Assembly: GCA_032622095.1 (NCBI GenBank)
Contig: CP136069.1
Span: 40,960,194 to 41,024,193, forward strand
Direction: 5' to 3'
DNA length: 64,000 nt
From: Siphonodentalium dalli
Taxonomy: Eukaryota > Mollusca > Scaphopoda > Gadilida > Siphonodentaliidae
Of the stretch, positions 22,101-32,839 are shown in pieces. The first letter of the stretch is position 1; every line of letters begins with the position of its first letter. The notes under the pieces were generated by a model. That model saw only the letters and a list, made by a program, of their open reading frames with translations. It ran no database searches and was not told where the DNA came from. Position numbers and translations under genes: made by a program.

Positions 22101-25100
22101 CCCTTTTAAACCTGATTAGCAATATCACATGCGTGTGATCGAGCGAAATAAAATTTCCAAATAAAATATTTACTGGACATCAAAGTTGAGTATAAGAAAT
22201 TGAGAATGTGTGTCTTCATAATACCTTCTCGCGTGAATTTAGACAACGTTTCAGTCCTTTCAGCTTTCAGACATCTAATTCAGAAAGTAGCATGTATCAT
22301 ATGAAAATGGCCTATTTAAGAAACTGGAAATAAATTAGCAATATCACATGCGTGTGATCGAGCGAAATAAAACTTCCAAATAAAAAAATTACAGGACATC
22401 AAAGTTGAGTAAAAGAAATTGAGAATGTGTGTCGTCATATTACCTTATCGAGTGAAATTAGCAAAGGTTTCAGACATCGAATTCAGAAAGTAGCATATAT
22501 CACATGCAAATGGCCTATTTAAGAAACGGGAAATAATTTAGTCAGTGTATGTTACTGTGACTAAGAAATGCCATTGTCCTCTGATCTGGTCGTGTCAATG
22601 GAGCTATTGTGATATCTCGCAGGACAACACATTTCTGGTTTTCACAGATGTATCTTCGCGGATGTCTCATTGTTGCAGTATGTAACTTTTATGACCGCGT
22701 TAATTGCTTTCGATATTTAGGTATGAACAATGGCTGGGCCACTCTTGAAGATTTTATTGCGGGAACACAATGCATAATATAGCAGCTAGCTTGGCTGATG
22801 AAGTATGTCTCAGTTGGAATGTAGAATAAAGGTCGTATTGCGAAGTATCGGGCGTGTATTTAATCCGATTAGTAGATTTTTGGTCCGCGTTTAGAGGCTT
22901 TCTGTTGTGGTGAATGAGAAACCTGCAGTAATAAGCCGTTGTTATAATAATTTGAAGGATTTGTTGTTTTAACGGAATTTTGAGGTGGCGCATTCATGAA
23001 ACCAATATATTTTATATTATAATTTATACATAGGGCCTATGCCTAATAATATTATCTTGAGGGCGTTACCATTTCTGACTATGGTTTTCTTGTATATACA
23101 TGCCGAGCGTCGCCCTTTTTACATGCCTGGGACTATATAACACACAAGGCATCGGTTTTTGAGACAGTGCTAATTTTATTTGGGAGGTGGTGTGATTCGA
23201 ACCCCTGTCGTGACGTAGAGGGCCTGGTTTCTGAACCCCTGCTACAATTTCTGCTCAATATCGTAAACAAATAAAACTGTTTATATGGTTGGTTTTTGTT
23301 CACGCTGATTGGAATATAAGCACGTGATCACAGTGGTGAGTTAAGAAAATATTTGATGGCAGAGTCTCTATTTTGCTTCCAACTTCTTTTCCATTATTTA
23401 GACAGTTTATGGGAAGCAATACCTAAATTTATATTTTGTAATTTGAGTAAAACTTATCGTATTAAAAAAAATTCATGGACAATTCAGTCAATTCTGCTAT
23501 TTGCCAATTGTTGCGTGTGGTGATGCACAATTTGTTTTTCCTCCTGCATGCAACCTTATGTTCGTTAACCAGAATATGTTATTGTTGTGACTTTATCCAG
23601 TTATTTAATGGTGTGGATGTTCGATGATCATAGTTATAGGGAGTCGTCGTAAAAGGGGACTGCAACTAGATCCGACAATTTATGGGACCATCTCCTTTTA
23701 TACTCAAAAGAATAATATGCAAAAAATAAATGAATTTGAGCCATGGATTCGAGTCATTAACTCATTTTTATTATGCCCTCTATAGTATGCATTCTGTAAC
23801 GGTGGTTTTTGGCCTCATATTCAATATTGAGAAAATTCCACCGACACATATGTCATTTCTACACACTTTTGTTCCAAGAGTGTATACTGTTCCGTTCCCT
23901 CACTCATATATTATATCCATATCCAATATATACATATAGATACATTTAGTAATCACCAATATGAAGTCAAAAGTTAAACATGACTGGAAAAAATCACTGC
24001 ATTTGTCCAAACAGGTGGTCAAACAAGAGGCCGATCACGATCGGCAGATGTTTAACCCATCCCTTGGCGATAGTAAAATCACAATCACGAGTTTTGATGT
24101 GGAATAATAATTATACTGTTATGTACTCAAGTAGTACACGCACATGTATATAATAACACAACTTATTTGTAATTATGGGTCAAAAGAGAAGGGTTAATAT
24201 AACATATATAAAGCCTGCCACCACTATCATAGATTCATAGTGTAAGCAGTTCTATTTATGTTGTTGCAAATGGCCATGTGACATATCAAAATAATATAGT
24301 TACTTAATAATGGAAAAGGTTGAAAGACATGGAATGGATAACAGGGGTGAAATCTCCTATCTTGCCTCTCTTTGATCCAACACAAGTCTAAGAATCCAAA
24401 AGGACATACAGACCTCGGTAGAGCTTCTTTATTCTAGTTAAATAAATTAACTCTTCGTACTTTGCTGAACTCTACTCTCCAGAAACGCACCACAATCCAA
24501 CGTTTGAAAGTAATGTTACTGCTGAGGTTAGAGAATACATGCTCAGGCAAGAAAGCCAGATGTGCTCACAGTGTCGCCAAATATCTATTCATGAAATTGA
24601 GTGTGCTATAAAAACATTGAAACCAAACAAAGCGCCTGGCTATGACTGTGTCAAAAGTGAACATATTATCAATCACACCGATAAACTGAAGGAATGTATT
24701 CTGATTTTATTCAACGCCATACTGGATCTAGAATGGATCCCACCGGGTATGAAACTTGGTGTTATTATTCCTCTGTATAAAGGACAGCCTAAGCCTGATA
24801 CGTCTCCCGACAGCTACCGGGCCATAACCCTCCTACCTGTGATCTATAAACTGTTTGAAAAAATTCTACTGCAAAGAATCCTCAGCGCAAGGGAACTTTC
24901 TAACTTCCCGGATAAATTACAATATGGATTCCAAAAAGGTTTTGGTTTGCAACATCACGCCATTTGTCTTACATGAAGCTATATCACACGCAAAAGATAA
25001 TGGGTCAAAAGTGTTTGTAGCATTCCTGGATTCTAAAAAGGCCTTCGATAGAGTGTGGTACGAAGGCCTTCTGTTTAAATTTATACGTCTGGGCTTTTCC

Positions 25101-28100
25101 AGCAAATTCATCAGACTTCTCGGCAACATCCACACGGATGTGAACAGCATGGTGTTCTCTAACAACAGATTCTCTGATAAGTTCAGCATCGGCCAAGGGA
25201 CAAGGCAAGGGGGTGTCCTATCACCACTGTGCTACCTGGTTTACATAAACGATCTACTAATAGACTTGAGGAATTCTCCGTTTGGCCTACATGTTGGTTC
25301 AATTTCATGTGTTTCCCCAACTACAGCTGACGACATCACCATTATGTCGCTAACTAAACACGGTCTGGACAATCTGATAGACACATGCTACAAGTACAGT
25401 ATCAACTGGAGATTCAGTTTCTCGTGCTCAAAAAGTAAGACTGTCGTCTTTAATGGGTCAAAGGCCGCACATAATCGTAATCGACGTATCTGGATGCTGC
25501 AGTCCGATTCACTAACAGAGGATACCGAATGTGCACACCTTGGCTTGGTACAAGGGAAGTTCGTGTCTGATGTGTCTCACAGTTCACATATTTCGTCAAC
25601 AATGAGAAAAACTTTCTTCGCCATCGCTGGTAACCGATTACTACGCAATGCTTCGCCAATTACAATGTGCAACATAATAAACTCTGTCGTCCAACCGAAA
25701 GCACTGTACGGTTGTGCGGTGATGTCATTACAACAAACAACTGCTATAACAATCGTTGAACGTTCATTACGTACATGTGTTAAATCTGCTCAGAGTCTGC
25801 CTAAACGCTCCAGTACAAAACTTTCTCTCGGACTTTTGGGTATCTTACCAATGGAGATGGAAATACACATTCGTAAACTGGGCTTCCTTGGTATTCTTAT
25901 AAACCTTCCATCACACACACAGGATCCACTAAAAAAATTCCTGGCCAAAGCACATTTGCAGCGCTTGTACTACAGACCGGCATCTGGATTCGTCAAGGAG
26001 ATACTGCCTATATTAAGAGCCTATCGCCTTGATTCTTTCTTGGATAATCTTTTAGACCTTGGTGTATTTCCAAACCAAACTACATGGAAACGTATCGTGA
26101 GGGAGACAGTAAAACTGTTTTATATTTCATCGTGGCGCACGTCAGTCTCAAACGATTCTGACCTGAGTGTGTTCTGGAAGGTTGTTCCCAACCCACTCTC
26201 CGGCTGGTATGTTTGGAAGCGTTTGCGCTCACAACCTACCTTATCATCAAAATACAAGAACCTTGCAATTCTTCTTAACAGGACAACGTACCCAAATAAT
26301 CTAACCTGTCGTCAGTGCTTGTGTATATACGATAACGAACTTGAGCACATTATTACGCCACAAGGTGGTGTTGCTAGTTTTGCAGATTTTGAGATTCTGT
26401 GGTCCAGTGGGCGAATGTATCGTGGGATATTTTTTTTTGTACCTTACTCAATCGTACCTATATAATCACGTAGATGCTGAATCTGCAAAGTTAACGCCAC
26501 CGGTGTATAATATGTTTTTGAAAATATGACTCAATCGTATCGATAGTCAGGACAGGCTGAAATTGTAAACTTAAAGTCACCGGTGTAATAATATGTTCTT
26601 GAAAATATAAATAATCTGATAGCCTGATAATAATGTACAACCCATTGGGAGCCCCTGGTGTAGTGAAGTGGGTTATGGGTAATTTTAATTTGAGTGCGCA
26701 TGTCTGTTCTGTTGGATCGAGACTTGGAGTAACCGCCATCTTTAATTTTCTAATTACCGAAAAGTCGAGAAGTAATGGCTCCCAGCCCCCCCCCCCCCCC
26801 CCCACACGGGCGGGAATCGATATCGATATGACAGCGGCTGACTAACTATCAAGGCGAGGTACAGTGAAAGGTCACAGGTTAAATGTACCCAGGTTAAATG
26901 AACTAAAAATGTCATCAGCCATGCGCAGCGAACGGTCACAGGTTAAATGTACTCAAGGTTAAATGAACTCAAAGGTCATCGGCCGTATAATTAAATAATT
27001 TGAAGCCAAAATAGTACGGTGATCAAGTCAAAATTGTATAGTATACACAATGTGTTTGTACCGATGAATGTGTCGCGACTCGACTCGACTCGTTTTCGTG
27101 GTCATATAGGCCCTATATAACCTATGATCACGAAAACGAGCAGAGTCGCGATATCTGATAGAATTCGAGGAATCGTACATTCACTTTCAATAGTATTCAC
27201 TGCAATCTGCCGCGGAATTCCCAAAATTATGGCTACTTTCATTTTCAATAGGTTTTCCGCGAATTTCCACTTTCACTTTGCACTTTTACCACGCAAAGCG
27301 ACCTTAGTTGACACATATATATGGCACACTGGCTGAGTCCATGGCAAATAGTTTATGTAGCATTGCTTCTTTCATTTAATTAAAGCTCACCTCGTTAAAA
27401 CGCATGTCAATCGTATTTGTTTACAAATTGCATTGGGTGCGACGTTTTGCAGTAGGTCCCTATTTGCGGAGGTCACTATGCGGAAGTCCCCGAATTCGCG
27501 GAGTTCCCCTAAAATGGGCGATATATGTATATTTTAATGAGGGAACGGGTGCGTATATGTCAATTGATACGTATTTTAAACAAATAACGACACGATCATC
27601 ATAATAGAGGTCTGTTCTATCAATTATATATGCCCCGAGTTCACTTGGTGCAAATCAAACGGCGATAAACATTCTCGTGTGCCAGAAGGACTCCTTAAAG
27701 TTGTGAATAAGATGAATATTTATTAGATGTTATTTAACAAGTCAATCAAATATGAGCTAACTAATGAATAATATTTTATATTATAATTATATTATAATTT
27801 ATATTTATGGCTAATAATATGATCTTGGTGGCGTTACCATTTCTGACTATGGTTTTCTTGTGTTCACTTGCTCTTCATTCCCGATCCTGTCACTGCGAAA
27901 TAGTTTCTGGGAACGAGTCATCGACTACTGCGGTATTCAAGTTTATTTGTACATGTTCGGTCTAGAGAAGGAGGACTTGTCTCTAATCTTGGGAAGTGAT
28001 CACCCACCACTCTTGGAAGCCGTTGGACACTATCGGGACTCTGTTATTGATATTTCTGCATCTTTTTTATTTGTAATGTGTTCCCTAATTAGGGCAAAAT

Positions 28101-31100
28101 AATTGTTCTCAGATTAATTCAGAAAATTACAGCCCACACGCATGTGACGTAGCTTAAATGCAGAAGAGAAGAAAACAAAATATGGTTGATGATCAATTTG
28201 TGCATTATATATATCAGATAACGATATATGTAATGTTGTCAAGTATCGGGACAGTGTAGATATGTGAAATGCTATACTATTTGTCTGTATGGGCTCAAAC
28301 ATTCGGATGCGCATTATATATATTGCTACAATTGTAATGCATTTTGCTTTTCTCACGCCGATAAAAGTTTGACAGATAAGACGCAACGCGCCCGTACCAA
28401 AGTGAGCCTGACATTACGCATGCACGTTTACGTTTATGTAATTACTATGTTATTTATGTTCACACTTCACCGTTGTATTTATATCTACATGTATGTATAT
28501 AATTGTACAAAATATCTCTCCTCCAAGGATGCAATAAAGAATATCTAAGTGGTGGAGGTGTTAACAGAACACCCTTAGACAAACAATAGTATCCATGCTC
28601 AGTGGGATCTTTGTTTATTCAATTGCCAGATAACATCAAATCTGACATATCATTTGGTCAGGTAATTAATTGTGGGTATTATTCTCAAAGCAAGAAGAAA
28701 GTATAACTTTAACAAGGATTTGTGGTGGGGGTAGGAGGGATAATGGTAGGGAAGGGAGGGTAAGGGCACAGAGTAGGGTAGAAGGTGGGACTCCCCCTGG
28801 GAGGGTCTAAATATCTGGTATATATGTATGTTATATAGACCATAACGCAATCAAACAATCATCACTTTGTGTGATTACTTGTAATTAGGTAAAGAAAAGC
28901 CAAAAGGAAAAAATGGCAAACACCGGACAAAAACGTAACTTTCGCGACACAAGAGACACCCACCCACCAGGCTCTGTGTCAGGAATTGAATTGTCTCATG
29001 TGGAGGGATGATGGGGAGAATCTCGTTTTATATACGAGCCTTCTTCAGCTTCGTTTCTCCACTGGAGTCTGGAAACTGATCATATTGATGGTAATGCCTA
29101 ATCCAACATTCTAGTCAATCTAATTGTGTGTGTATTATATATATATATATTTTTTTTTTATCTGTGTTCTTTTTTTCAACACATGACATGCATTTAAATT
29201 GATTCGTCTCTTAATTATGTTTGTGTTCTACTCTCCAATTCTGGAGGCAATATATATATATATATATATATAATATATATTTACTTTTAGTGTTATGACA
29301 AAATTTGTGTCCGGGACCTGTGGCCAGGATCAGACCAAGAACGTGTTCTCGGTTTGTATTAGGGTTAGTGTAAACATATTTTTATTTCCAAATCCAAACA
29401 TAATACACATAATACACAAATGACATAAATATACAACATATAAGAGATAATGTATGGAAATGAGGATCAGGGTTGCCACGACTATGAGTTTCCATAATCG
29501 ACTAATCGACAGCTATAATCGACGGTTAGTCGATTAATCGGTAATATATGCGCCCTGTATTACATCCAGGTAAACAAGTGATAAATGCGAAATTACGATG
29601 ACTTCTTTACATTTATTTTGAAGACAGTTTTAAACTGTCGATGTTCCCTGTTTACACTGTTTTATTGCATATTAAACAAGGAATACTCATGCCCTCATAG
29701 TCTCATTCGTCCCGATGTAGTTTTTAACAGGCCCTTACTATTAAATACTGCCAAGTGCCCATATTGCCGATGTTTCTGGTAAAGTTAGAGCAAACTGCAT
29801 ACGAGTACGATGTGACAGTAACTGTGCAAAATTGCAATAAGTAAAGCTAATCTCGATCGTGACTCTCAAGCCGCCGCTACGTATTTCGACAGGTCACGTG
29901 CTTCACATTAATCGGTGAAATGAAAGACATTTTTTTACAATGGCACCACATAAGAATACATGTAATGGTAATTATTTGCAACCTTCCGAGGTCCGCCCAC
30001 GGCCTAACACGCTGACAGATATTCCAACCAATAGCTGATCAGATTCACCCACACATCGGCGATAACTCTGTGAAAAGTCGGCACAGACATCAAAGACAAA
30101 CTGAAGGATGCCGCCAGCCAGGCATGTACTGTGTGAACATGTCGCACACATAATTCTTTGAAGATGACCGCCAAACGTGGGCGGCGACATCAAAGGCAGG
30201 GGACACCGCAACGGAATAGTGCTGCATACGCGGTTAACAGTTACTTCCAGGCATGACATCGATACATATGTTACACAACCATACCCCCCCCCCCCCCCCT
30301 CGGGCGATTAGTCGACGAAAGTAAATAACCGTCGACTACCGCACCTGCCGAAGGTTAGTCGATTAATCGTGGCAAGCCTAGTTTGTATTCTCACTCCCCC
30401 GAACATTGTAAACAAATAGGCCTATAAAGTACAAATTTACCTATAATCCCAGTCTCTAAACCGGTGGCCATAATGTACATGTACAGGTCTATCGCTCTGG
30501 TTATATATAGAATTGAACTTTGCTTATTAGTTAGCTTTGTACATTCAATTATGTCCACGGGAACGTAAAGCTGGTGTCATAAAATGTACAGTTTAGAAAT
30601 GATGACGCGTCTGGTCCACCATACATTTCCAATTTCATACTTTTTTGTTCGCGCCTTGTGCACAACGAGCTCCCAGTTTAATATGAGTTTAATATATCCT
30701 GTCTACCCGGCAGGCAGAGATTAACGACTTGGCCGGCGGAGATTATAGTCCATATCAAAACACCTGCGGCCCAGTGTTGTCACAGTCCATAACTGTTGGT
30801 GGTGAATAACGTTTAATAGCGTGAGCCACATTCAGTTTATTTATTTTACACGTTTTATTATTTGTTTGTAAAGATGTATTATGAATTATTATCAGTGTTT
30901 TAAGTAGAGTTCACTACTGAATATATATACTGTTAGATTCCCTGGTCTGACATAAACACGATGGCAAGCACACAAGTGAACGTAAATTATATTCCAAATA
31001 CTAGAGGTGGAAAGTATCTGGTATATGATGACTACAAATTCTCCGTTAAATCAAGGAGAAATGATCGAATTCATTGGCGATGTTGCAAGAAAGACTGCCG

Positions 31101-32549
31101 TGCAACCACCAACACTGAGAACGATATGGTGATATCCAACAGCGGCAACCATAACCACGAACTTGATTTCAACCAAGTAGCAGCAGATTCCTGGATTGCA
31201 GACCTCAAAAAGCTTGTTAAGACAAGTAACAAATCAGTAACAACGCTATACCAGGAAGAAATATGAAGTATGTACTGAGTAAATTTAATTTCGCATTCTC
31301 ATTAATCTGGCAACGCTCTTTATATTAGTATTCAGAAAGAAAACTAAGCAAGTAATAACTAAAGTAAAACTGGTGTAATGTTATATTATATATATTATTA
31401 TTATTATTAAAGAATAGAGAATACTAAGCAAGTAATAACTCTATTAATGTTTATAATTTAACCATGTTGAAAAGATTCTGATATTCGCGACCAGAGAAAA
31501 TCTAGAAAATTTAGCTGTTGCCGGAACGATCTTCTGTGATGGAACGTGAGACAGCTGCCCAAAACGCCCTGGCAGCTACATTTCCGTCAGCTACAATGAA
31601 AGGATGCCTATTCCATTACGGCCAAGCAGTGCTGAAGAATGTTAAGAAATGCCACCTACAGCAGCTATACCAAGACACCGAAGGCAACGACCAAAAGACC
31701 CTCACAAGAAGAGCTCTATAGCCCTCCCTATGGTTCCTGTTGAAATGGTTGGTGATGCCTGGTTCGAAGCGCTGGACGATTACCCTGCGACAAGCAACAC
31801 AGGTCTCGAAGAAAACGTCACCAAGTTCACGGATTACATCACCGAGTTCTGGGTGGAAGGGAGCCATGGCCGCCAGCTATGGAATCACCACGACACAATT
31901 GGTCCAAGAACGACAAACCGAAAACTGCAGTTGGTGTTATCTTGCTCACACCCGAACATCCATCAGACATTTCAAGAGAGTTCATAATGCAACTTCCGGT
32001 GTCCGTTCAGTGGCGGGGTTAATATGTGTGGATAGGGCGAATATCGGCCTTTCGTTAGACACCAAAATGAGCCCTCTACGCGCTGTATTCCTCGAGTTTT
32101 GAATTTTCCAAAAACCCCAATTATCCTCATCGTCCGGCCGCTCATCGCCGTCGAAATTAGCCATCGCCACCAATTCCCAGTAACAATTATGATAAAAACT
32201 ATAGTCGGCAGCTCTGTGATGTTGAGGATTATCACACCTGCCCCAACACCTACCCGAAACAATAGCCGCCGGGTGAACAGGACGACCCTTATATATATCA
32301 CACTATGCTCAGACCAATAACACACTTGAGTATAAATCTGTGATATGAACCCCGACGTACCTTCATTTGGTTGATTGCTGACCAACCATCGTCCGTGTTC
32401 CTAATCGGGATATATTTTGATGTTAACGGTAGAAGAAGCTGGTCAATAATCTCCAAACGTCCACGTGAATAACGCATTGCGTGCAAACCGTCATCTTCTA
32501 TATCCTCGACGTGTTCCACGCAATGAGACGAATGAGCAGACTGTGCCAT
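13018..32549 (-). CDS. MRI1: methylthioribose-1-phosphate isomerase (whole five-exon gene)
   Basis: It converts 5-methylthioribose 1-phosphate to 5-methylthioribulose 1-phosphate in the methionine salvage pathway. Exons: 32549-32361, 21742-21507, 20446-20277, 16300-15899, 13160-13018; junction phases 0, 2, 1, 1. All introns are GT-AG. The joined frame is 1140 nt, 379 aa plus stop, close to the usual length of about 370 aa. Conserved blocks in order: RYSRG and DQLLLP (exon 1), RGAPAIA and TARPTAVN (exon 2), [17 protein letters not shown] (exon 3), [38 protein letters not shown] and IIIEER (exon 4), WNPAFDVTP and LITGGIITE (exon 5). The catalytic Cys and Asp correspond to Cys184 (HCNTG) and Asp264 (GADRV). 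The gene spans 19.5 kb because its introns are packed with transposons. No frameshift or lost residue was seen. Confidence 0.93.
13723..14027. mobile_element. MITE with about 43-bp TIRs and TA flanks
   Basis: The left end CTGAATACGATACTTACAGT and the right end are imperfect inverted repeats sharing AGTGAATAAACC and AGTGAGTAC. TA flanks at 13721-13722 and 14028-14029 are compatible with a Tc1/mariner-like target. It is 305 bp and non-coding. Confidence 0.6.
14943..15413. mobile_element. TTAA-flanked MITE with AGG termini, copy 1
   Basis: TTAA 14939-14942 and 15414-15417 flank termini AGGTACTCAATC and its complement. The inverted arms are long (about 150-200 bp) and share AAATATTTGATTCGAGTCGA. 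A broken copy ends at 14206 with the same terminus and TTAA. The AGG terminus differs from the CCC of the piggyBac-type MITEs and may point to Kolobok-like elements (inference). Confidence 0.65.
15899..16300 (-). CDS. MRI1: MRI1 exon 4
   Basis: The acceptor TTGTTTGTAG precedes the exon; the donor is GAAG|GTAAGA at 15899. The exon encodes the conserved core [18 protein letters not shown], then [20 protein letters not shown] with the catalytic Asp, then [16 protein letters not shown]. Both splice phases are 1, matching exons 3 and 5. Confidence 0.95.
19141..19375. repeat. tandem duplication of about 119 bp
   Basis: Two copies carrying GTTCTTGGTACCTGAAGATT and GGTTATAATATC-TAATGGTTCGGTGG, offset by 119 bp with moderate divergence. 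Confidence 0.7.
19512..20044. mobile_element. TTAA-flanked MITE with AGG termini, copy 2 (different family)
   Basis: TTAA 19508-19511 and 20045-20048 flank termini AGGTGGATTATCTCTTT and AGATGGATTATCTCTTT (complement). Long inverted arms of about 130 bp share CCTGTCCGGAAA and ATTAATATTGATTTTATTTC. It is 533 bp; the reading frame overlapping its left end is not conserved. Confidence 0.7.
20277..20446 (-). CDS. MRI1: MRI1 exon 3
   Basis: The acceptor TCTGTGGACAG leaves one base to complete the split Arg codon; the donor is ATTG|GTGAGT. The exon encodes [16 protein letters not shown] and [18 protein letters not shown], with the catalytic cysteine. The acceptor was chosen because its phase matches exon 2 and the join then aligns with family members without a gap. 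Confidence 0.9.
20447..21506 (-). other. MRI1 intron 2
   Basis: It contains two partial copies of the CCCAGACCCC / GGATGTTATAACGGCGTTAG dispersed repeat (about 20780-20960 and 21180-21290), an A/T-rich linker, and a GC-richer stretch at 21030-21150 without a recognisable product. Confidence 0.5.
21507..21742 (-). CDS. MRI1: MRI1 exon 2
   Basis: The acceptor CATTGTAG is followed directly by codons for [19 protein letters not shown]; the exon also has [18 protein letters not shown]. The donor, GAAAG|GTTCTC, is weak but is the only one whose phase (2) fits exon 3 and preserves alignment with the family. Confidence 0.9.
22115..22545. repeat. tandem duplication, period about 219 bp
   Basis: Two copies starting ATTAGCAATATCACATGCGT at 22115 and 22334, both ending in AATGGCCTATTTAAGAAAC. 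A small deletion shortens the second copy. Confidence 0.8.
24448..26465 (+). pseudogene. non-LTR retrotransposon reverse transcriptase, 5'-truncated and frameshifted
   Basis: The frame opens with YFAELYSPE, the usual linker between endonuclease and RT, then has [32 protein letters not shown] and LQYGFQKGF. Near 24970-24976 the frame shifts by one base and continues with [10 protein letters not shown], then RT motif A ([12 protein letters not shown]), motif B ([20 protein letters not shown]), and TADD at about 25325-25336 in place of the usual [FY]xDD. A C-terminal CRQCLC...EHII segment resembles the zinc-knuckle-like end of Jockey/CR1/I-type elements. The endonuclease domain is absent. It is co-oriented opposite to MRI1, inside its first intron. 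The clade is uncertain. Confidence 0.85.
26446..26614. repeat. tandem duplication at the 3' end of the retrotransposon
   Basis: Two copies, about 82 bp apart, carry ACTCAATCGTA and CACCGGTGTA...AATATGTT-TTGAAAATAT. The first overlaps the last codons of the RT fragment. Confidence 0.6.
26868..26982. repeat. tandem duplication with AGGTCA-type half-sites
   Basis: Two copies of a unit of about 65 bp contain GGTCACAGGTTAAATGTAC followed by AGGTTAAATGAACT. AGGTCA-C-AGGTTA has the geometry of a DR1 nuclear-receptor site; any regulatory role is unproven. Confidence 0.5.
27073..27151. repeat. imperfect palindrome of about 79 bp
   Basis: TCGCGACTCGACTCGACTCG with TTTTCGTGGTCATA pairs with the complementary right arm at 27123-27151 (ATCACGAAAACGAGCAGAG). 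The loop is short and AT-rich. It could be a fold-back element or cruciform. Confidence 0.6.
27860..28102 (+). pseudogene. C-terminal remnant of a non-LTR retrotransposon ORF
   Basis: [20 protein letters not shown] and the following hydrophobic segment to [10 protein letters not shown] look like the extreme C-terminus of CR1/Ingi-type reverse transcriptase proteins, after the zinc-knuckle-like motif. It may be the missing tail of the RT fragment ending near 26360, displaced by about 1.5 kb of inserted DNA. That is inference. Confidence 0.4.
29468..30380. mobile_element. hAT-like TIR element
   Basis: The left terminus CAGGGTTGCCACGA and the right complement TAGGCTTGCCACGA fit the hAT terminal pattern YARNG. 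GTCGATTAATCG blocks are repeated near both ends. The 8-bp flanks (29460-29467 and 30381-30388) do not match, so the duplication is lost or the ends are mis-set. The interior GC-rich stretch 29972-30259 has an open frame on minus without a recognisable transposase motif. Confidence 0.5.
30961..31987 (+). pseudogene. FLYWCH zinc-finger / MULE transposase-derived gene, internally deleted
   Basis: The first frame (30961-31266) has a FLYWCH-type finger: [17 protein letters not shown], then [10 protein letters not shown] and NHNHE. After a non-coding gap, [20 protein letters not shown] then CDGT (about 31470-31535) matches the start of a MULE transposase domain. It then jumps directly to [15 protein letters not shown] and [17 protein letters not shown], missing the catalytic middle. 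A frameshift near 31690 leads to [16 protein letters not shown] and [14 protein letters not shown], then HPNIHQTF. With the deletion, stop and frameshift it cannot encode a working transposase. It lies in MRI1 intron 1 on the opposite strand. Confidence 0.75.
32361..32549 (-). CDS. MRI1: MRI1 exon 1
   Basis: The ATG at 32549 opens 63 codons ending [18 protein letters not shown], then [12 protein letters not shown]; the donor is AAG|GTACGT in phase 0. The family's conserved start corresponds to LHAMRYSRG, so the first about 20 residues ([10 protein letters not shown]...) are a lineage-specific extension. Alternatively, translation could start at the internal Met of AMRYSRG. Confidence 0.9.
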
Positions 32550-32741
32550 CGAATGTTTTAAATTCCAAAAATGATCTTCCGCGGTGACAGGTTATCACAC
32601 TCACAGACTGATCGGCTTATGTCGAGTAACACGTGGTCGTAGATCCCAAATATATATTGTAAACACTAACCCGTAATATGGAACGACATAACGAACTAAA
32701 TTTCACATTCACAAACTGTTGTCTGGTATTATACATTTATG

Positions 32742-32839
32742 GCATTGTTTCGTAGTTGACATGAAGATTTATCAACCAAATGAAGTTAATATTAATTACC
32801 AAGGGTTGATAAATCATCATGTGAACCTCGAAACAATGC
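32742..32839. repeat. fold-back repeat upstream of MRI1
   Basis: Arms GCATTGTTTCGTAGTTGACA (left) and its diverged complement (right, ending CGAAACAATGC) share GATTTATCAACC at the loop side. It lies about 190-290 bp upstream of the MRI1 ATG, so it is within or near that promoter. Confidence 0.65.

Larger units (their letters stand above)
21743..32360 (-). other. MRI1 intron 1 (about 10.6 kb)
   Basis: It hosts the non-LTR retrotransposon fragments, the hAT-like TIR element and the FLYWCH/MULE pseudogene listed separately. Also seen are a block shared by 23041-23099 and 27810-27862 (GGCGTTACCATTTCTGACTA), C homopolymers near 26790 and 30284, and (TA)n microsatellites near 29137 and 29252. The remaining segments (about 22541-24447 and 28103-29467) show no gene. 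Confidence 0.55.

Noticed and set aside
23180-23245. tRNA-like stretch on minus with GGTTCGAATC
   Set aside because: Only the B-box is present; the T stem does not pair and no A box or cloverleaf forms. At most a tRNA-SINE scrap.
29972-30259. 95-aa GC-rich minus frame inside the hAT-like element
   Set aside because: I could not match it to BED-finger or hAT dimerisation motifs, so it was not called as a transposase.
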